The position numbers and the translations under genes were made by a program. From Clostridia bacterium (GTDB lineage: Bacteria; Bacillota; Clostridia; Oscillospirales; Acutalibacteraceae): a stretch of DNA of 7,697 nt. This document shows, one piece after another, positions 1-6,874 of this stretch. Position 1 is the first letter of the stretch. Every line of letters starts with the position of its first letter. The notes beneath the pieces were generated by a model, which was not told where the DNA came from, made no database searches, and worked only from the letters and a program-made list of their open reading frames with translations. Location of the stretch: NCBI GenBank assembly GCA_017552845.1, contig JAFZOE010000194.1:1-7697 (forward strand), read 5' to 3'.

Positions 1-726
1 AACATCCTTGTATCTTTCATCATTGGGGTTAACTGCGACGGCTGTATCGCCGAGAAGAGTTTCGGGTCTGGTGGTCGCGAGCTCAAGATATCCGCTGCCG
101 TCCTTGAAGGGATAGCGCAGATGCCAGAAATGGCCGGGCTGATCCTCATACTCAACCTCTGCATCGGAAATTGAGGTCAGGCAATGCGGACACCAGTTGA
201 TTATTCTTTCGCCTCTGTAGATGAGGCCCTTTTCATAAAGATTGCAGAAAACCTCGCGGACTGCTTTGCTGCAGCCCTCATCGAGAGTAAAACGCTCTCT
301 GTCCCAGTCACAGGAGGAACCCATTTTCTTAAGCTGCTGAATGATTCTTCCGCCGTAGGTCTCTTTCCATTCCCAGGCTCTCTTGAGGAAGCCCTCTCTG
401 CCGATATCCTCTTTGGTGATGCCTTCCTGCTTCATCGCCTCAACGATTTTTGCCTCGGTGGCAATTGAAGCATGGTCGGTGCCGGGAAGCCACAATGTAT
501 CATAGCCCTGCATTCTTCTCCATCTGATGAGAATATCCTGCAGAGTGTTGTCGAGCGCGTGACCCATATGAAGCTGACCCGTTATATTCGGCGGGGGTAT
601 GACTATGCTGTAGGGCTTCTTGTCATTTTCAACCTTAGCGTGAAAATACTTACCATTGAGCCAAAAATCATAAATGCGATCCTCAACATTTTTGGGATCA
701 TACTGTTTTGCAAGTTCCTTTGCCAT
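1..726 (-). CDS. valS: Valyl-tRNA synthetase, N-terminal part (runs off left edge)
   Basis: Class I aminoacyl-tRNA synthetase that charges tRNA-Val with valine in the cytoplasm and edits mischarged threonine. Only the first 242 codons are in the window; the frame is open to base 1. The N-terminus MAKELAKQYDPKNVEDRIY is typical of ValS. The nucleotide-binding signature PPPNITGQLHMGHA lies at residues 44-57, with the HIGH-type motif HMGH at 53-56, followed by GTDHA at 82-86. From about residue 170 the start of the CP1 editing insertion is visible: NWCPHC at 177-182 and the ValS/IleS editing motif TTRPET at 218-223. The start is ATG at 724-726, with GGAAGG at 736-741 as the ribosome binding site. 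Expression should be controlled by the T-box leader just upstream. The KMSKS loop and anticodon-binding domain lie outside the window. The assignment is very secure; IleS and LeuS are less likely given PPPNITG and the valine specifier in the leader. Confidence 0.97.
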   Translation of the reverse strand, partial: MAKELAKQYDPKNVEDRIYDFWLNGKYFHAKVENDKKPYSIVIPPPNITGQLHMGHALDNTLQDILIRWRRMQGYDTLWLPGTDHASIATEAKIVEAMKQEGITKEDIGREGFLKRAWEWKETYGGRIIQQLKKMGSSCDWDRERFTLDEGCSKAVREVFCNLYEKGLIYRGERIINWCPHCLTSISDAEVEYEDQPGHFWHLRYPFKDGSGYLELATTRPETLLGDTAVAVNPNDERYKDV

Positions 727-790
727 ATAATCATTCCTTCCGGATATAGATTCCGATTAAAAAATCTGAGCGGGCAGTGCGCTATTCAAA

Positions 791-824
791 TCAAAAATCC
801 CGCCTCAAGAAAACTTGAGACGAG
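791..824 (-). terminator. T-box regulated intrinsic terminator before valS
   Basis: On the minus strand the stem CTCGTCTCAAG / CTTGAGGCGGG (11 pairs including G-U pairs, loop UUUU at 810-813) is followed by a U-rich tail at 791-798. The 5' side lies immediately downstream of the T-box sequence, so the T-box can pair with part of it to make the competing antiterminator when uncharged tRNA is bound. This is the off-state structure of the leader. Confidence 0.9.
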
Positions 825-1028
825 ATGAATTCCCGCGGTGCCACTCAATTTGCACGCTCAGCGTGCCTCTCGATACATTAACGCTGTAAACGGGGAAGGT
901 CTAATCACTAAAAAAGCTTTCTTCTTCCCGACTCGGGGGCTACAGCAAGCGATTCGCTTTACCGGCTCGCACCAGCCGCCGGCTCTCTGAAAAACGGATT
1001 CCGCCGCTCTCCCCGTCATCGTCTTTAC
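791..1028 (-). promoter_or_regulatory. T-box leader of valS (uncharged tRNA-Val sensing)
   Basis: Transcription antitermination leader that binds uncharged tRNA. Read on the minus strand, the base of Stem I is formed by the GACGGGG strand at 1011-1017 and a C-rich strand near 934-939. The conserved distal Stem I element AGAGAGCCGGCGG...GGUGCGAGCCGG lies at about 962-988. The codon directly 5' of the closing C-rich strand is GUA (bases 941-943), a valine codon followed by a purine, which fits the downstream valS. The near-invariant T-box sequence GUGGCACCGCGGG is at 832-844, just before the terminator hairpin. A short hairpin GCACG/CGUGC (about 853-867) lies between Stem I and the T-box. The variable base of the UGGN bulge is C, which would predict a G discriminator on the tRNA; tRNA-Val usually has A. 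Family identity is secure; the specifier was placed by eye. Confidence 0.93.
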
Positions 1029-1034
1029 TCACGG

Positions 1035-1063
1035 ATTTTATCACAAAGATAAATAAAAGTCAA
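1035..1063 (-). promoter_or_regulatory. Sigma-A type promoter of the valS T-box transcript
   Basis: TTGACT (-35, bases 1058-1063) and TAAAAT (-10, bases 1035-1040) are separated by exactly 17 bp on the minus strand. Transcription would begin near base 1028, about 300 nt before the valS start codon. It lies about 20 bp beyond the stop codon of the cyclophilin gene, with no intrinsic terminator visible between, so upstream transcripts may also read into the T-box. Confidence 0.8.
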
Positions 1064-1082
1064 CTATATATTATATTTAAGT

Positions 1083-1676
1083 TTATACTTCACAAATATC
1101 AATGCCGAGAATTTTGACATCTACGACGGGCTTGTCGCGGCCGTCGCGCTCAACCATTGCAATAGCATCAACCACATCCATTCCGGCAAAGACCTGACCG
1201 AATACCGTATGATGATAATCAAGCCAGGGAGTGCCGCCAAGGGCTTCATAATCGGCAACGCACTCGGGCGGATAGGAATCAGGATACTGACTCATCTGAG
1301 AAAGAAAGCCGGGATCGCATTCGTGAAGCTGAACGATAAAGAACTGCGAGCCGTTTGTGCCGGGGCCGGCGTTTGCCATGCAGAGCGCTCCGCAGATATT
1401 ATGATAATCGGGATGGAATTCATCCTTGAAAGGCATTCCCCAGAGGCTTTCTCCGCCTGAGCCGGTGCCGGTCGGATCGCCGCCCTGAATCATAAAATCG
1501 GGTATAACTCTGTGAAAGATAATGCCGTCATAGTAATTCTTCTTTGCAAGGCCCGTGAAATTCTCAACCGTTTTCGGAGCCGCTTCGGGGAAAAGAAGGA
1601 TATCTATATCCCCCATTGTTGTTCTGATTTTTGCCGTGATATCGCCCTGCTCGGGCTTTCTTGTCTGCTTGCTCAT
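1083..1676 (-). CDS. Cyclophilin-type peptidyl-prolyl cis-trans isomerase
   Basis: A 197-residue cytoplasmic cyclophilin that isomerises Xaa-Pro bonds during protein folding. No signal peptide is visible. Family signatures: TMGDIDILLFPEAAPKTVENF (20-40), FHRVIPDFMIQGGDP (54-68) with active-site Arg56, Phe61 and Gln64, NGSQFFIV (108-115) with Gln111 and Phe113, Trp151 (the tryptophan linked with cyclosporin binding) and HTVFGQVFAGMDVVDAI (156-172). About 30 residues (roughly 119-149, Cys-, Tyr- and Pro-rich) sit between QFFIVQ and GGTPWLD, where compact bacterial cyclophilins have only a few; this insert explains the extra length. The ATG at 1674-1676 overlaps the stop of the upstream hydrolase gene (ATGA), with GGGAGG at 1681-1686 as ribosome binding site, so the two are probably co-transcribed and coupled. 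The client proteins cannot be inferred. Confidence 0.95.
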   Translation of the reverse strand: MSKQTRKPEQGDITAKIRTTMGDIDILLFPEAAPKTVENFTGLAKKNYYDGIIFHRVIPDFMIQGGDPTGTGSGGESLWGMPFKDEFHPDYHNICGALCMANAGPGTNGSQFFIVQLHECDPGFLSQMSQYPDSYPPECVADYEALGGTPWLDYHHTVFGQVFAGMDVVDAIAMVERDGRDKPVVDVKILGIDICEV

Positions 1677-2683
1677 ACTTCCTCCCGGTGTATATCATTT
1701 GTTAATATAATTCTGCCGTCATCTGTGAATGAGGCAATAATTCCGTTATAATCATAGGTGCCGTAAAGCGGCGAGCGGGCATACATCGTCAGATTCCATT
1801 TAACATTGGGATAGACTTTGCCCTGCATATTGGGAATGATAGCAACTTCGGGCTTTATATACTTCAGAAAGCTCATTGATGACGAGCCGTAATAACCGTG
1901 ATGACCTGCTTTAAGAAGATCACAATGCCCGATTTTATCACCTAGTTTTTCCTCAAGGCCACTGGTTTTGGTAATATCGGCCGCAAGGAACGCGCTCTTT
2001 TCGCCTTTGACAACCTTTATTCCGATACTCGCGGCGTTTTCACCCTTATCCCTGAGATCATCAAAATAGCCGGTATTGTAAAGAGTAAGGTCAAAATCGC
2101 CAAATCTGATTTTTTCGGGAATATTCTGCTCGAGCGGGATATTTCTGGCTTTGAGGTCCTTAATTATCGTATCGTAAATATCCCCGAGGCGCCATTTTTC
2201 TATTTCATAATCGTGATCGATTTCGGGATTATGCTTTTTGAAATAAGCCTTATCAATGATTATATCTTCATCTTTTATTATTTTATCAAAGCAGCCGACG
2301 TGGTCATAATGATAATGGGTGCCGAGGATGAAATCGAGGTGGACTTTACCGTCTGATGAAACGGCGGCGGTTTTGAGATAAGCGAGCACGCGCTCCTCAT
2401 AGCCCTGATAAGCAGTCTTTCTGCGCGGGTTGCTGTTTCCCTCGCCCGAATCGACAAGGGCGAAATGACCGTTGCTCTCGAGCAGAATGCAGTCAGAATT
2501 TGCGGTATTCAGAAAATGAATTCTGTCATCGGAATACCGGGGAGCTTCGCTCTCGGGCGACGGCATATATTTCTTCGCGAGGATATTGCCTGCAACCACC
2601 GTGACTATATCGAGAATAAATACCGATGCCATCAGCGGGACAATAATCCAGGTCGCAATTTTTTTGGCTTTACTACTGTTCAT
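1673..2683 (-). CDS. Membrane-anchored metallo-beta-lactamase-fold hydrolase (ComEC C-terminal-like)
   Basis: A 336-residue protein with one N-terminal hydrophobic segment (about residues 9-33, after positive Lys residues), probably an uncleaved anchor placing the catalytic domain outside the membrane. The domain (about 53-330) has the metallo-beta-lactamase fold of the stand-alone ComEC/Rec2-like group: IHFLNTANSDCILLES (55-70), DSGEG (78-82), the metal-binding HYHYDHVG (123-130; His123, His125, Asp127, His128), LAADI with a likely bridging Asp236, and KAGHHGYYGSSS (258-269) with the final His. All key metal ligands look present, so it is probably an active di-metal hydrolase. ComEC relatives cut DNA strands or phosphodiesters, but the true substrate is unknown, and the ComEC channel domain is absent, so a direct uptake role is unlikely. 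The ATG at 2681-2683 has GGAG at 2689-2692. It overlaps the cyclophilin gene by 4 nt. Confidence 0.88.
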   Translation of the reverse strand: MNSSKAKKIATWIIVPLMASVFILDIVTVVAGNILAKKYMPSPESEAPRYSDDRIHFLNTANSDCILLESNGHFALVDSGEGNSNPRRKTAYQGYEERVLAYLKTAAVSSDGKVHLDFILGTHYHYDHVGCFDKIIKDEDIIIDKAYFKKHNPEIDHDYEIEKWRLGDIYDTIIKDLKARNIPLEQNIPEKIRFGDFDLTLYNTGYFDDLRDKGENAASIGIKVVKGEKSAFLAADITKTSGLEEKLGDKIGHCDLLKAGHHGYYGSSSMSFLKYIKPEVAIIPNMQGKVYPNVKWNLTMYARSPLYGTYDYNGIIASFTDDGRIILTNDIHREEV

Positions 2684-2712
2684 ACAGACTCCGTAAATGA
2701 AATTTCCCGATT

Positions 2713-2721
2713 ATTCTATCA
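2713..2721 (-). promoter_or_regulatory. Possible extended -10 promoter of the hydrolase-cyclophilin operon
   Basis: TGATAGAAT on the minus strand fits an extended -10 element (TG, one base, TAGAAT). No good -35 hexamer stands 16-18 bp upstream, so the call rests on the extended -10 and on its position about 30-40 bp before the start codon in an AT-rich divergent spacer. Confidence 0.4.
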
Positions 2722-2759
2722 TATTTTTTCATTCAATACCATAATTTTTTGAAAATATC

Positions 2760-2788
2760 TTGTTAAATGAAATCATTTATTGTAAAAT
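2760..2788 (+). promoter_or_regulatory. Promoter of the SulP-like transporter gene
   Basis: TTGTTA (2760-2765) and TAAAAT (2783-2788) are separated by 17 bp, placing the start site near 2795, only about 18 bp before the ATG. GAGG at 2803-2806 is the ribosome binding site. The short leader leaves no room for a riboswitch or attenuator. Confidence 0.6.
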
Positions 2789-2812
2789 ACATATTCGTAA
2801 CAGAGGTGTAAA

Positions 2813-3928
2813 ATGACAGATAAAAAAGAAATGATTAAAAATTCAATATATAAGGCAAGCCTGATGCTGCCGCTGTGCATAAGCCTTGCTGTCTGCGGAG
2901 GACTGCCGTCTTTTTACGGCCTGATAGTCGCGCTTATCGGAGCTGTTTTACTGCATATTTCACCTGAAACGGATTTAAGCCCGACGCTGCTCCTGTTTCT
3001 TGTTTTTCTCTATGCAAATTCGGTTATCGGTAAGGAAGCCTTGCCGCTCTGCGGAATAGCAGGCGTCGCCGTATGCCTGATTATCCTCGCAGTCAGGCCC
3101 TTGAAAAAGAAACTGGCGGAAAGCTTTTCAATCGGCTCGCTCTCGCTCATGACCGCGCTGTTTGTGACCGTATTTGTGACTAATTCTTACTTCGGCATCG
3201 GAGCAGAGGGAAACACGATAATAGAAATGCTTAAAAGCTACCGCTCGCTCGGATTTCATCCCAACTGGAGAGGGATTCTCTACGGCACGATAGTAATGGT
3301 AGTGATGATTACTTTCCCGCGCAAATTCAAAAAGGGAACTAAGATTGTTGCCGCCCCGTTTTATGCGCTTGTTATCACATACATACTGAATCTGCTGCTC
3401 GTGAGTAACAAATCGATACATCCGTTTCCGGAGCTCGGAAAGCCTGAGCTGAAATTCAGCTTTGATTTATCGGTGATTACATCACTTAATGCAAAAGCTA
3501 TTATTGTAATCGCTCTCTCGGGTATCGCGGCAGGAATAATTTTCGCTTATGTATTGGCAAAATCGGAAAGCACGGGAAAAGCAATAATATCTGCATCGGC
3601 TTCAAATGCAGTTTCGTCGGTATTCGGCTTTCCTGCAGCTGCTACGGGTAATACAGATTCGCAGGGGTTCGTTTCGGGAGCAATTGCCGCGGTTATGATT
3701 GCCGCTGTATCCGTTCCGACCCTGATATTCGCGAGACTCCCCGTCTCATCGGCGGCCGTGATTCTTATAGTTGCCGGCTGGCAGAATCTTGATAAACAGG
3801 CAATAAAAACGGCTTTTAAGAAGCCTCTAGCAATTATCGGATTTCTGATCGCCATTTCCGTTTCGGCAATATATTTCCCCGCGGCGGGAGTAATAATCGC
3901 GCTTCTGTTTTCAATTATAACCGGATAA
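2813..3928 (+). CDS. Compact SulP-like (SLC26/NCS2-fold) membrane transporter without STAS domain
   Basis: A 371-residue integral membrane protein with about 11-12 hydrophobic segments (roughly 13-30, 31-48, 56-72, 76-94, 105-124, 153-169, 178-197, 228-249, 286-306, 310-323, 338-356, 357-370). SulP-family features can be read in order: GGLPSFYGLIVALIG (29-43), where family members have a PPVYGLY-type motif; SPTL (56-59), at the usual GPTA half-helix; the AKSESTGKAIISASASNAVS stretch (249-268) and FGFPAAATGNTDSQG (271-285), at the family's region after helix 8; and LPVSSAAVILIVAGWQNLD (309-327), like the conserved IPLAALAAILIV.AW..ID. Two differences stand out: there is no cytoplasmic STAS domain after the last helix, and the usual Glu of helix 8 aligns with Ala240. 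It is probably an anion transporter or a descendant with another substrate; none can be assigned. It has its own promoter and terminator, so it is likely monocistronic. Confidence 0.72.
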   Translation: MTDKKEMIKNSIYKASLMLPLCISLAVCGGLPSFYGLIVALIGAVLLHISPETDLSPTLLLFLVFLYANSVIGKEALPLCGIAGVAVCLIILAVRPLKKKLAESFSIGSLSLMTALFVTVFVTNSYFGIGAEGNTIIEMLKSYRSLGFHPNWRGILYGTIVMVVMITFPRKFKKGTKIVAAPFYALVITYILNLLLVSNKSIHPFPELGKPELKFSFDLSVITSLNAKAIIVIALSGIAAGIIFAYVLAKSESTGKAIISASASNAVSSVFGFPAAATGNTDSQGFVSGAIAAVMIAAVSVPTLIFARLPVSSAAVILIVAGWQNLDKQAIKTAFKKPLAIIGFLIAISVSAIYFPAAGVIIALLFSIITG

Positions 3929-3967
3929 AAAAACTGCCGGACCTCAAACGAGGTCCGGCTTTAATTT
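3927..3967. terminator. Bidirectional intrinsic terminator between convergent genes
   Basis: A perfect 10-bp GC-rich stem (3936-3945 with 3950-3959, loop AAAC on the plus strand) separates the transporter and ATPase genes. On the minus strand it is followed by seven U (from the A run 3927-3933), a strong terminator for the ATPase. On the plus strand the tail is UUUAAUUU, which is weaker but adequate for the transporter. The stem starts 8 bp after one stop codon and ends 10 bp before the other. Confidence 0.9.
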
Positions 3968-3968
3968 A

Positions 3969-6737
3969 TTATACTATATTTCCCTTTCTGCGTTCGGAGG
4001 CTCTTCTGAGGGCCTTGCCGAGTTCGAATACGGGAACTGTGCTTGCCGCGAGCAGGAGCGAGATAAGAAGCTCGTTGAGTTCAAGAGTAAAGTGCTCTTT
4101 TGCATCCGCAAGCGGGAAGAAGATGTCGCGCAGGAACGGAACATAAATCGGAAGCAGAGTCATCGCGGCAGTGACAATAAACGCGCCGACCAGCCACCAG
4201 TTGAAGTTTCTGAACATGCTCTTTGAGAAGAGCGAACCCTGACGTGAGCGCATATTGACTGCGCAGAACAGCTCGCCGAAGTTGACAGCGAGGAATGCCA
4301 TAGCAACCGCATTGAGGCACATATTGTTATTAGCATCGGTAGCGCCCCAGATTGCGCTGAGCTTTGCGCCTGGATTTGCGTAGAAGAAACCGATTACATA
4401 AGCAGCAATCTCGATTGCGGCAAGATAGATGCCCTGCCAGACCATATCGAAGCCTGCGCCGCCCGAGAAAATGCCGTCGGTTGTAGCGCGCGGTTTACGG
4501 CGCATCAGGTTGCCTTCGGCCTTTTCCATACCGAGGGCGAGGCCCGGGAGCGAGTCGGTAACCATATTGACCCAGAGAAGATGAATCGGGCCGAGAATCG
4601 TGAAATTGAATATGGTTGAGAAGAACATTATGAGCACTTCGCTCATATTGGTTGAAAGCTGGAACTGGAGAACCTTGCAGACATTGTCGTAAATCTTTCT
4701 GCCCTCTTCGACAGCGTTGACAATCGTTGCAAAGTTATCATCCGCGAGCACCATATCGGAAACGCTCTTGGTAACGTCGGTGCCTGTAATACCCATGCCG
4801 ATACCGATATCGGCAGATTTGATTGAAGGAGCATCGTTGACGCCGTCGCCGGTCATGGCGGTAACCATTCCGCGGGCTTTCCATGCCTTGACTATTCTGG
4901 TCTTATGTTCGGGCTGAACGCGGGCATAGACGGAGAATCTTGTAACTTCTTCAACAAGCTCTTCATCGGTGAATTTATCGAGATCTGCGCCGAGAATTGC
5001 TTCGCTCGGATCGGTGATTATACCGAGTTCCTTGCCGATAGCAACCGCAGTATCTCTGTGGTCGCCCGTAATCATAACCGGGCGGATTCCGGCTTCGCGG
5101 CACTCATCGATAGCCGCCTTGACCTCGGGTCTGACCGGATCAATCATACCTGTAAGGCCGATGAAGACAAGATCTTCTTCAAGGCCGGCAGGCTCAAATG
5201 ACGCGGGAACTGAATCATATTTACGCATAGCTACGGCAAGAACGCGAAGCGCTTTATCAGCCATAGCTTTGTTGCTGGTAACTATATCCTGCTTAACCGC
5301 CTCGGTAAACGGAACCGTTTCGCCGTTTATCAGAGCATACTTGCAGTGATTGAGAACTACATCGGGGGCGCCCTTGGTATATTGAACAATACCTTCCGCG
5401 GTCTGATGAATGGTGGACATCATCTTTCTGCCCGAGTCAAACGGTGCTTCGCCCACGCGCGGATTTGCGGCGACGAGATCGTTTTTATTGAGAGAAAGAG
5501 TATTCGCATAAGCGACAAGCGCGGCCTCGGTCGGCTCACCTGTAACTTTTCCTTCGCCGTCAATCTGTGCATCGCAGCAGAGCGCCATTGCGGTAGCAAT
5601 AAGATTTTCATTATCGCCGTAGTGATCGACTACGGTCATCTTGTTCTGAGTCAATGTTCCGGTCTTATCCGAACAGATAATCTGCGTGCAGCCGAGTGTC
5701 TCAACAGCGGTGAGCTTGCGGATAAGCGCCTGGCGTTTACTCATGGCTGTAACGCCGATTGAAAGGATAATGGTAACAACTGCGGGCAGACCTTCTGGAA
5801 TTGCCGCAACCGCGAGAGCGATAGCGGAAATGAAGGTAGCCAGAGCGGCGTTGCCGAAATGGCCCCATGTGAAGCCGCCTTTTTCGGTGAAAATGGTTTC
5901 AACAAGGCCGACAACAAATACAAGAATAGAAATTCCGATAACGAGCTTGGTGAGGAATCTTGAAAGCTCAGCCATCTTAATCTGGAGAGGAGTCTGCTCC
6001 TTCTCCGCCTGTGAAAGGGCATCGGCAATTTTGCCCATCTCTGTATCCATACCGATATCGGTGACTACGGCCTTGCCTCTGCCGTAAACGACTACCGAGC
6101 CGCTGTAAAGCATATTTTTACGGTCGCCGAGGGGGACCTCATTGTTGCCGTCTTTACACATAAGGACGTCAACGAATTTTGAAACGGGAACAGATTCGCC
6201 GGTCAGCGCGGCTTCCTCAGCCTTGAGGGAATGGCTCTCGATAATACGGCAATCCGCGGGAACGGCATCGCCTGCTTCAAGAATAACAACATCTCCGATA
6301 GTGATATCTTCGCTCTTGATAACGACAACCTCTCCGTCGCGAAGAACGCGGCTGGTTGCGGCGGTCATCTGCTTGAGGGCATCCATTGCGGCTTCCGCCT
6401 TGCTCTCCTGAACAAGGCTCATTATCGTATTGATAATGACAACGACAAGGATAACAAGAACATCTGCAAAGTCAATCAGCTTAAAGCCGTTGCCTGCCTT
6501 GACTGCTTCAAATACCGCTACGCACGCCTGAATCAAAGCCGCAATAAGCAGCATGATAATCATCGGATCGGCAAGAGAATTCAAAAATTTTTTGAACAAG
6601 CTCTCTTTTTCGGCTTCCTTGAGCTTATTCTTGCCTTTTTCGGCAATTCTCTTCTCCGCCTCGGCGGAAGTCAGACCGTTCTCGGTGGTATTCAGCGTTT
6701 CGAGAACTTTTTTGTCTTCTTCAAGATAATACTTCAT
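3969..6737 (-). CDS. P-type (P2, SERCA-like) cation-exporting ATPase, probable Mn2+/Ca2+ efflux pump
   Basis: A 922-residue ATP-driven membrane cation pump. Order: N-terminal cation-ATPase domain (1-50); M1-M2 (about 56-110); actuator domain with LTGES (178-182); M3-M4 with PEGLP (314-318, Glu315); the phosphorylation motif SDKTGTLT (356-363, Asp357); nucleotide-binding KGAPD (455-459); MITGDH (555-560); MTGDGVNDAP (628-637); then M5-M10. Metal-site residues of both SERCA sites seem present: Glu315 in M4, Asn697 and Glu700 in M5, Asn724, Thr727 and Asp728 in M6, and Glu822 in M8. By sequence alone it would be called a Ca2+ pump, but its yybP-ykoY riboswitch leader argues for Mn2+ export, as shown for riboswitch-controlled P-type ATPases in streptococci and lactococci. 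The start is set at ATG 6735-6737, 8 nt after AAGGAG (6746-6751). An in-frame ATG at 6830 would add 31 residues, but those codons are riboswitch RNA; the ATG at 6741-6743 lies too close to the ribosome binding site. No partner gene is in its operon. Confidence 0.95.
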   Translation of the reverse strand: MKYYLEEDKKVLETLNTTENGLTSAEAEKRIAEKGKNKLKEAEKESLFKKFLNSLADPMIIMLLIAALIQACVAVFEAVKAGNGFKLIDFADVLVILVVVIINTIMSLVQESKAEAAMDALKQMTAATSRVLRDGEVVVIKSEDITIGDVVILEAGDAVPADCRIIESHSLKAEEAALTGESVPVSKFVDVLMCKDGNNEVPLGDRKNMLYSGSVVVYGRGKAVVTDIGMDTEMGKIADALSQAEKEQTPLQIKMAELSRFLTKLVIGISILVFVVGLVETIFTEKGGFTWGHFGNAALATFISAIALAVAAIPEGLPAVVTIILSIGVTAMSKRQALIRKLTAVETLGCTQIICSDKTGTLTQNKMTVVDHYGDNENLIATAMALCCDAQIDGEGKVTGEPTEAALVAYANTLSLNKNDLVAANPRVGEAPFDSGRKMMSTIHQTAEGIVQYTKGAPDVVLNHCKYALINGETVPFTEAVKQDIVTSNKAMADKALRVLAVAMRKYDSVPASFEPAGLEEDLVFIGLTGMIDPVRPEVKAAIDECREAGIRPVMITGDHRDTAVAIGKELGIITDPSEAILGADLDKFTDEELVEEVTRFSVYARVQPEHKTRIVKAWKARGMVTAMTGDGVNDAPSIKSADIGIGMGITGTDVTKSVSDMVLADDNFATIVNAVEEGRKIYDNVCKVLQFQLSTNMSEVLIMFFSTIFNFTILGPIHLLWVNMVTDSLPGLALGMEKAEGNLMRRKPRATTDGIFSGGAGFDMVWQGIYLAAIEIAAYVIGFFYANPGAKLSAIWGATDANNNMCLNAVAMAFLAVNFGELFCAVNMRSRQGSLFSKSMFRNFNWWLVGAFIVTAAMTLLPIYVPFLRDIFFPLADAKEHFTLELNELLISLLLAASTVPVFELGKALRRASERRKGNIV

Positions 6738-6759
6738 CAGCATCTCTCCTTCATTAATC

Positions 6760-6797
6760 AAGACCTCTAACACAGCCGGAGCCATGTTAAAGGTCTT
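6760..6797 (-). promoter_or_regulatory. Expression-platform hairpin of the manganese riboswitch
   Basis: The minus-strand RNA AAGACCUUUAACA (6785-6797) pairs with UGUUAGAGGUCUU (6760-6772), 13 pairs with one G-U and a 12-nt loop. Its 5' strand contains the 3' side of aptamer helix P1, so hairpin and P1 exclude each other. It ends 8 nt before the AAGGAG ribosome binding site. The tail (GAUUAAUG) is not a proper U-run, so a classical terminator is doubtful and translational or mixed control is possible. Mechanism is inferred. Confidence 0.7.
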
Positions 6798-6874
6798 GCT
6801 TGCATACAAAATGCTCCTGCTGCCAGCCATAAGGCGGTTGTTGACAGAAGGACGTAAAGCTACTCCCCTCTAAC
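6786..6874 (-). promoter_or_regulatory. yybP-ykoY manganese riboswitch aptamer
   Basis: Read on the minus strand: P1 is formed by GUUAGAGG (6867-6874) and CCUUUAAC (6786-6793), 8 pairs. The hallmark GGGGAGUAGC is at 6859-6868, the family's GUCAACA element at about 6839-6845, and the closing GCAAGACC, which belongs with the GGGGAGUAG loop in forming the metal site, at 6792-6799. The GGCUGGCAGCAGG arm lies between them (about 6816-6828). These are the conserved elements of the yybP-ykoY class, which binds Mn2+ and usually turns on export genes such as mntP, alx/TerC-type genes or P-type ATPases. The element sits between a consensus promoter and the ATPase start codon, so high Mn2+ is expected to raise pump synthesis. 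Confidence 0.92.

Noticed and set aside
184..828. Two plus-strand open frames (184-468 and 472-828).
   Set aside because: They lie antisense to valS and its T-box leader, have no family resemblance, and the minus-strand reading is a clear ValS.
3128..3855. Minus-strand open frames inside the transporter gene.
   Set aside because: They oppose a gene with a clear promoter, ribosome binding site, membrane topology and terminator, and look like codon-bias shadows.
4717..6770. Several plus-strand and other-frame open frames of 60-180 codons.
   Set aside because: All are shadows inside the P-type ATPase gene or its riboswitch; their Ser/Arg/Ala-rich translations show no domain and no ribosome binding sites.
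6760..6797. The leader hairpin as a standard intrinsic terminator.
   Set aside because: The stem is strong, but its tail is GAUUAAUG rather than a U-run, so I list it as an expression platform of uncertain mechanism.
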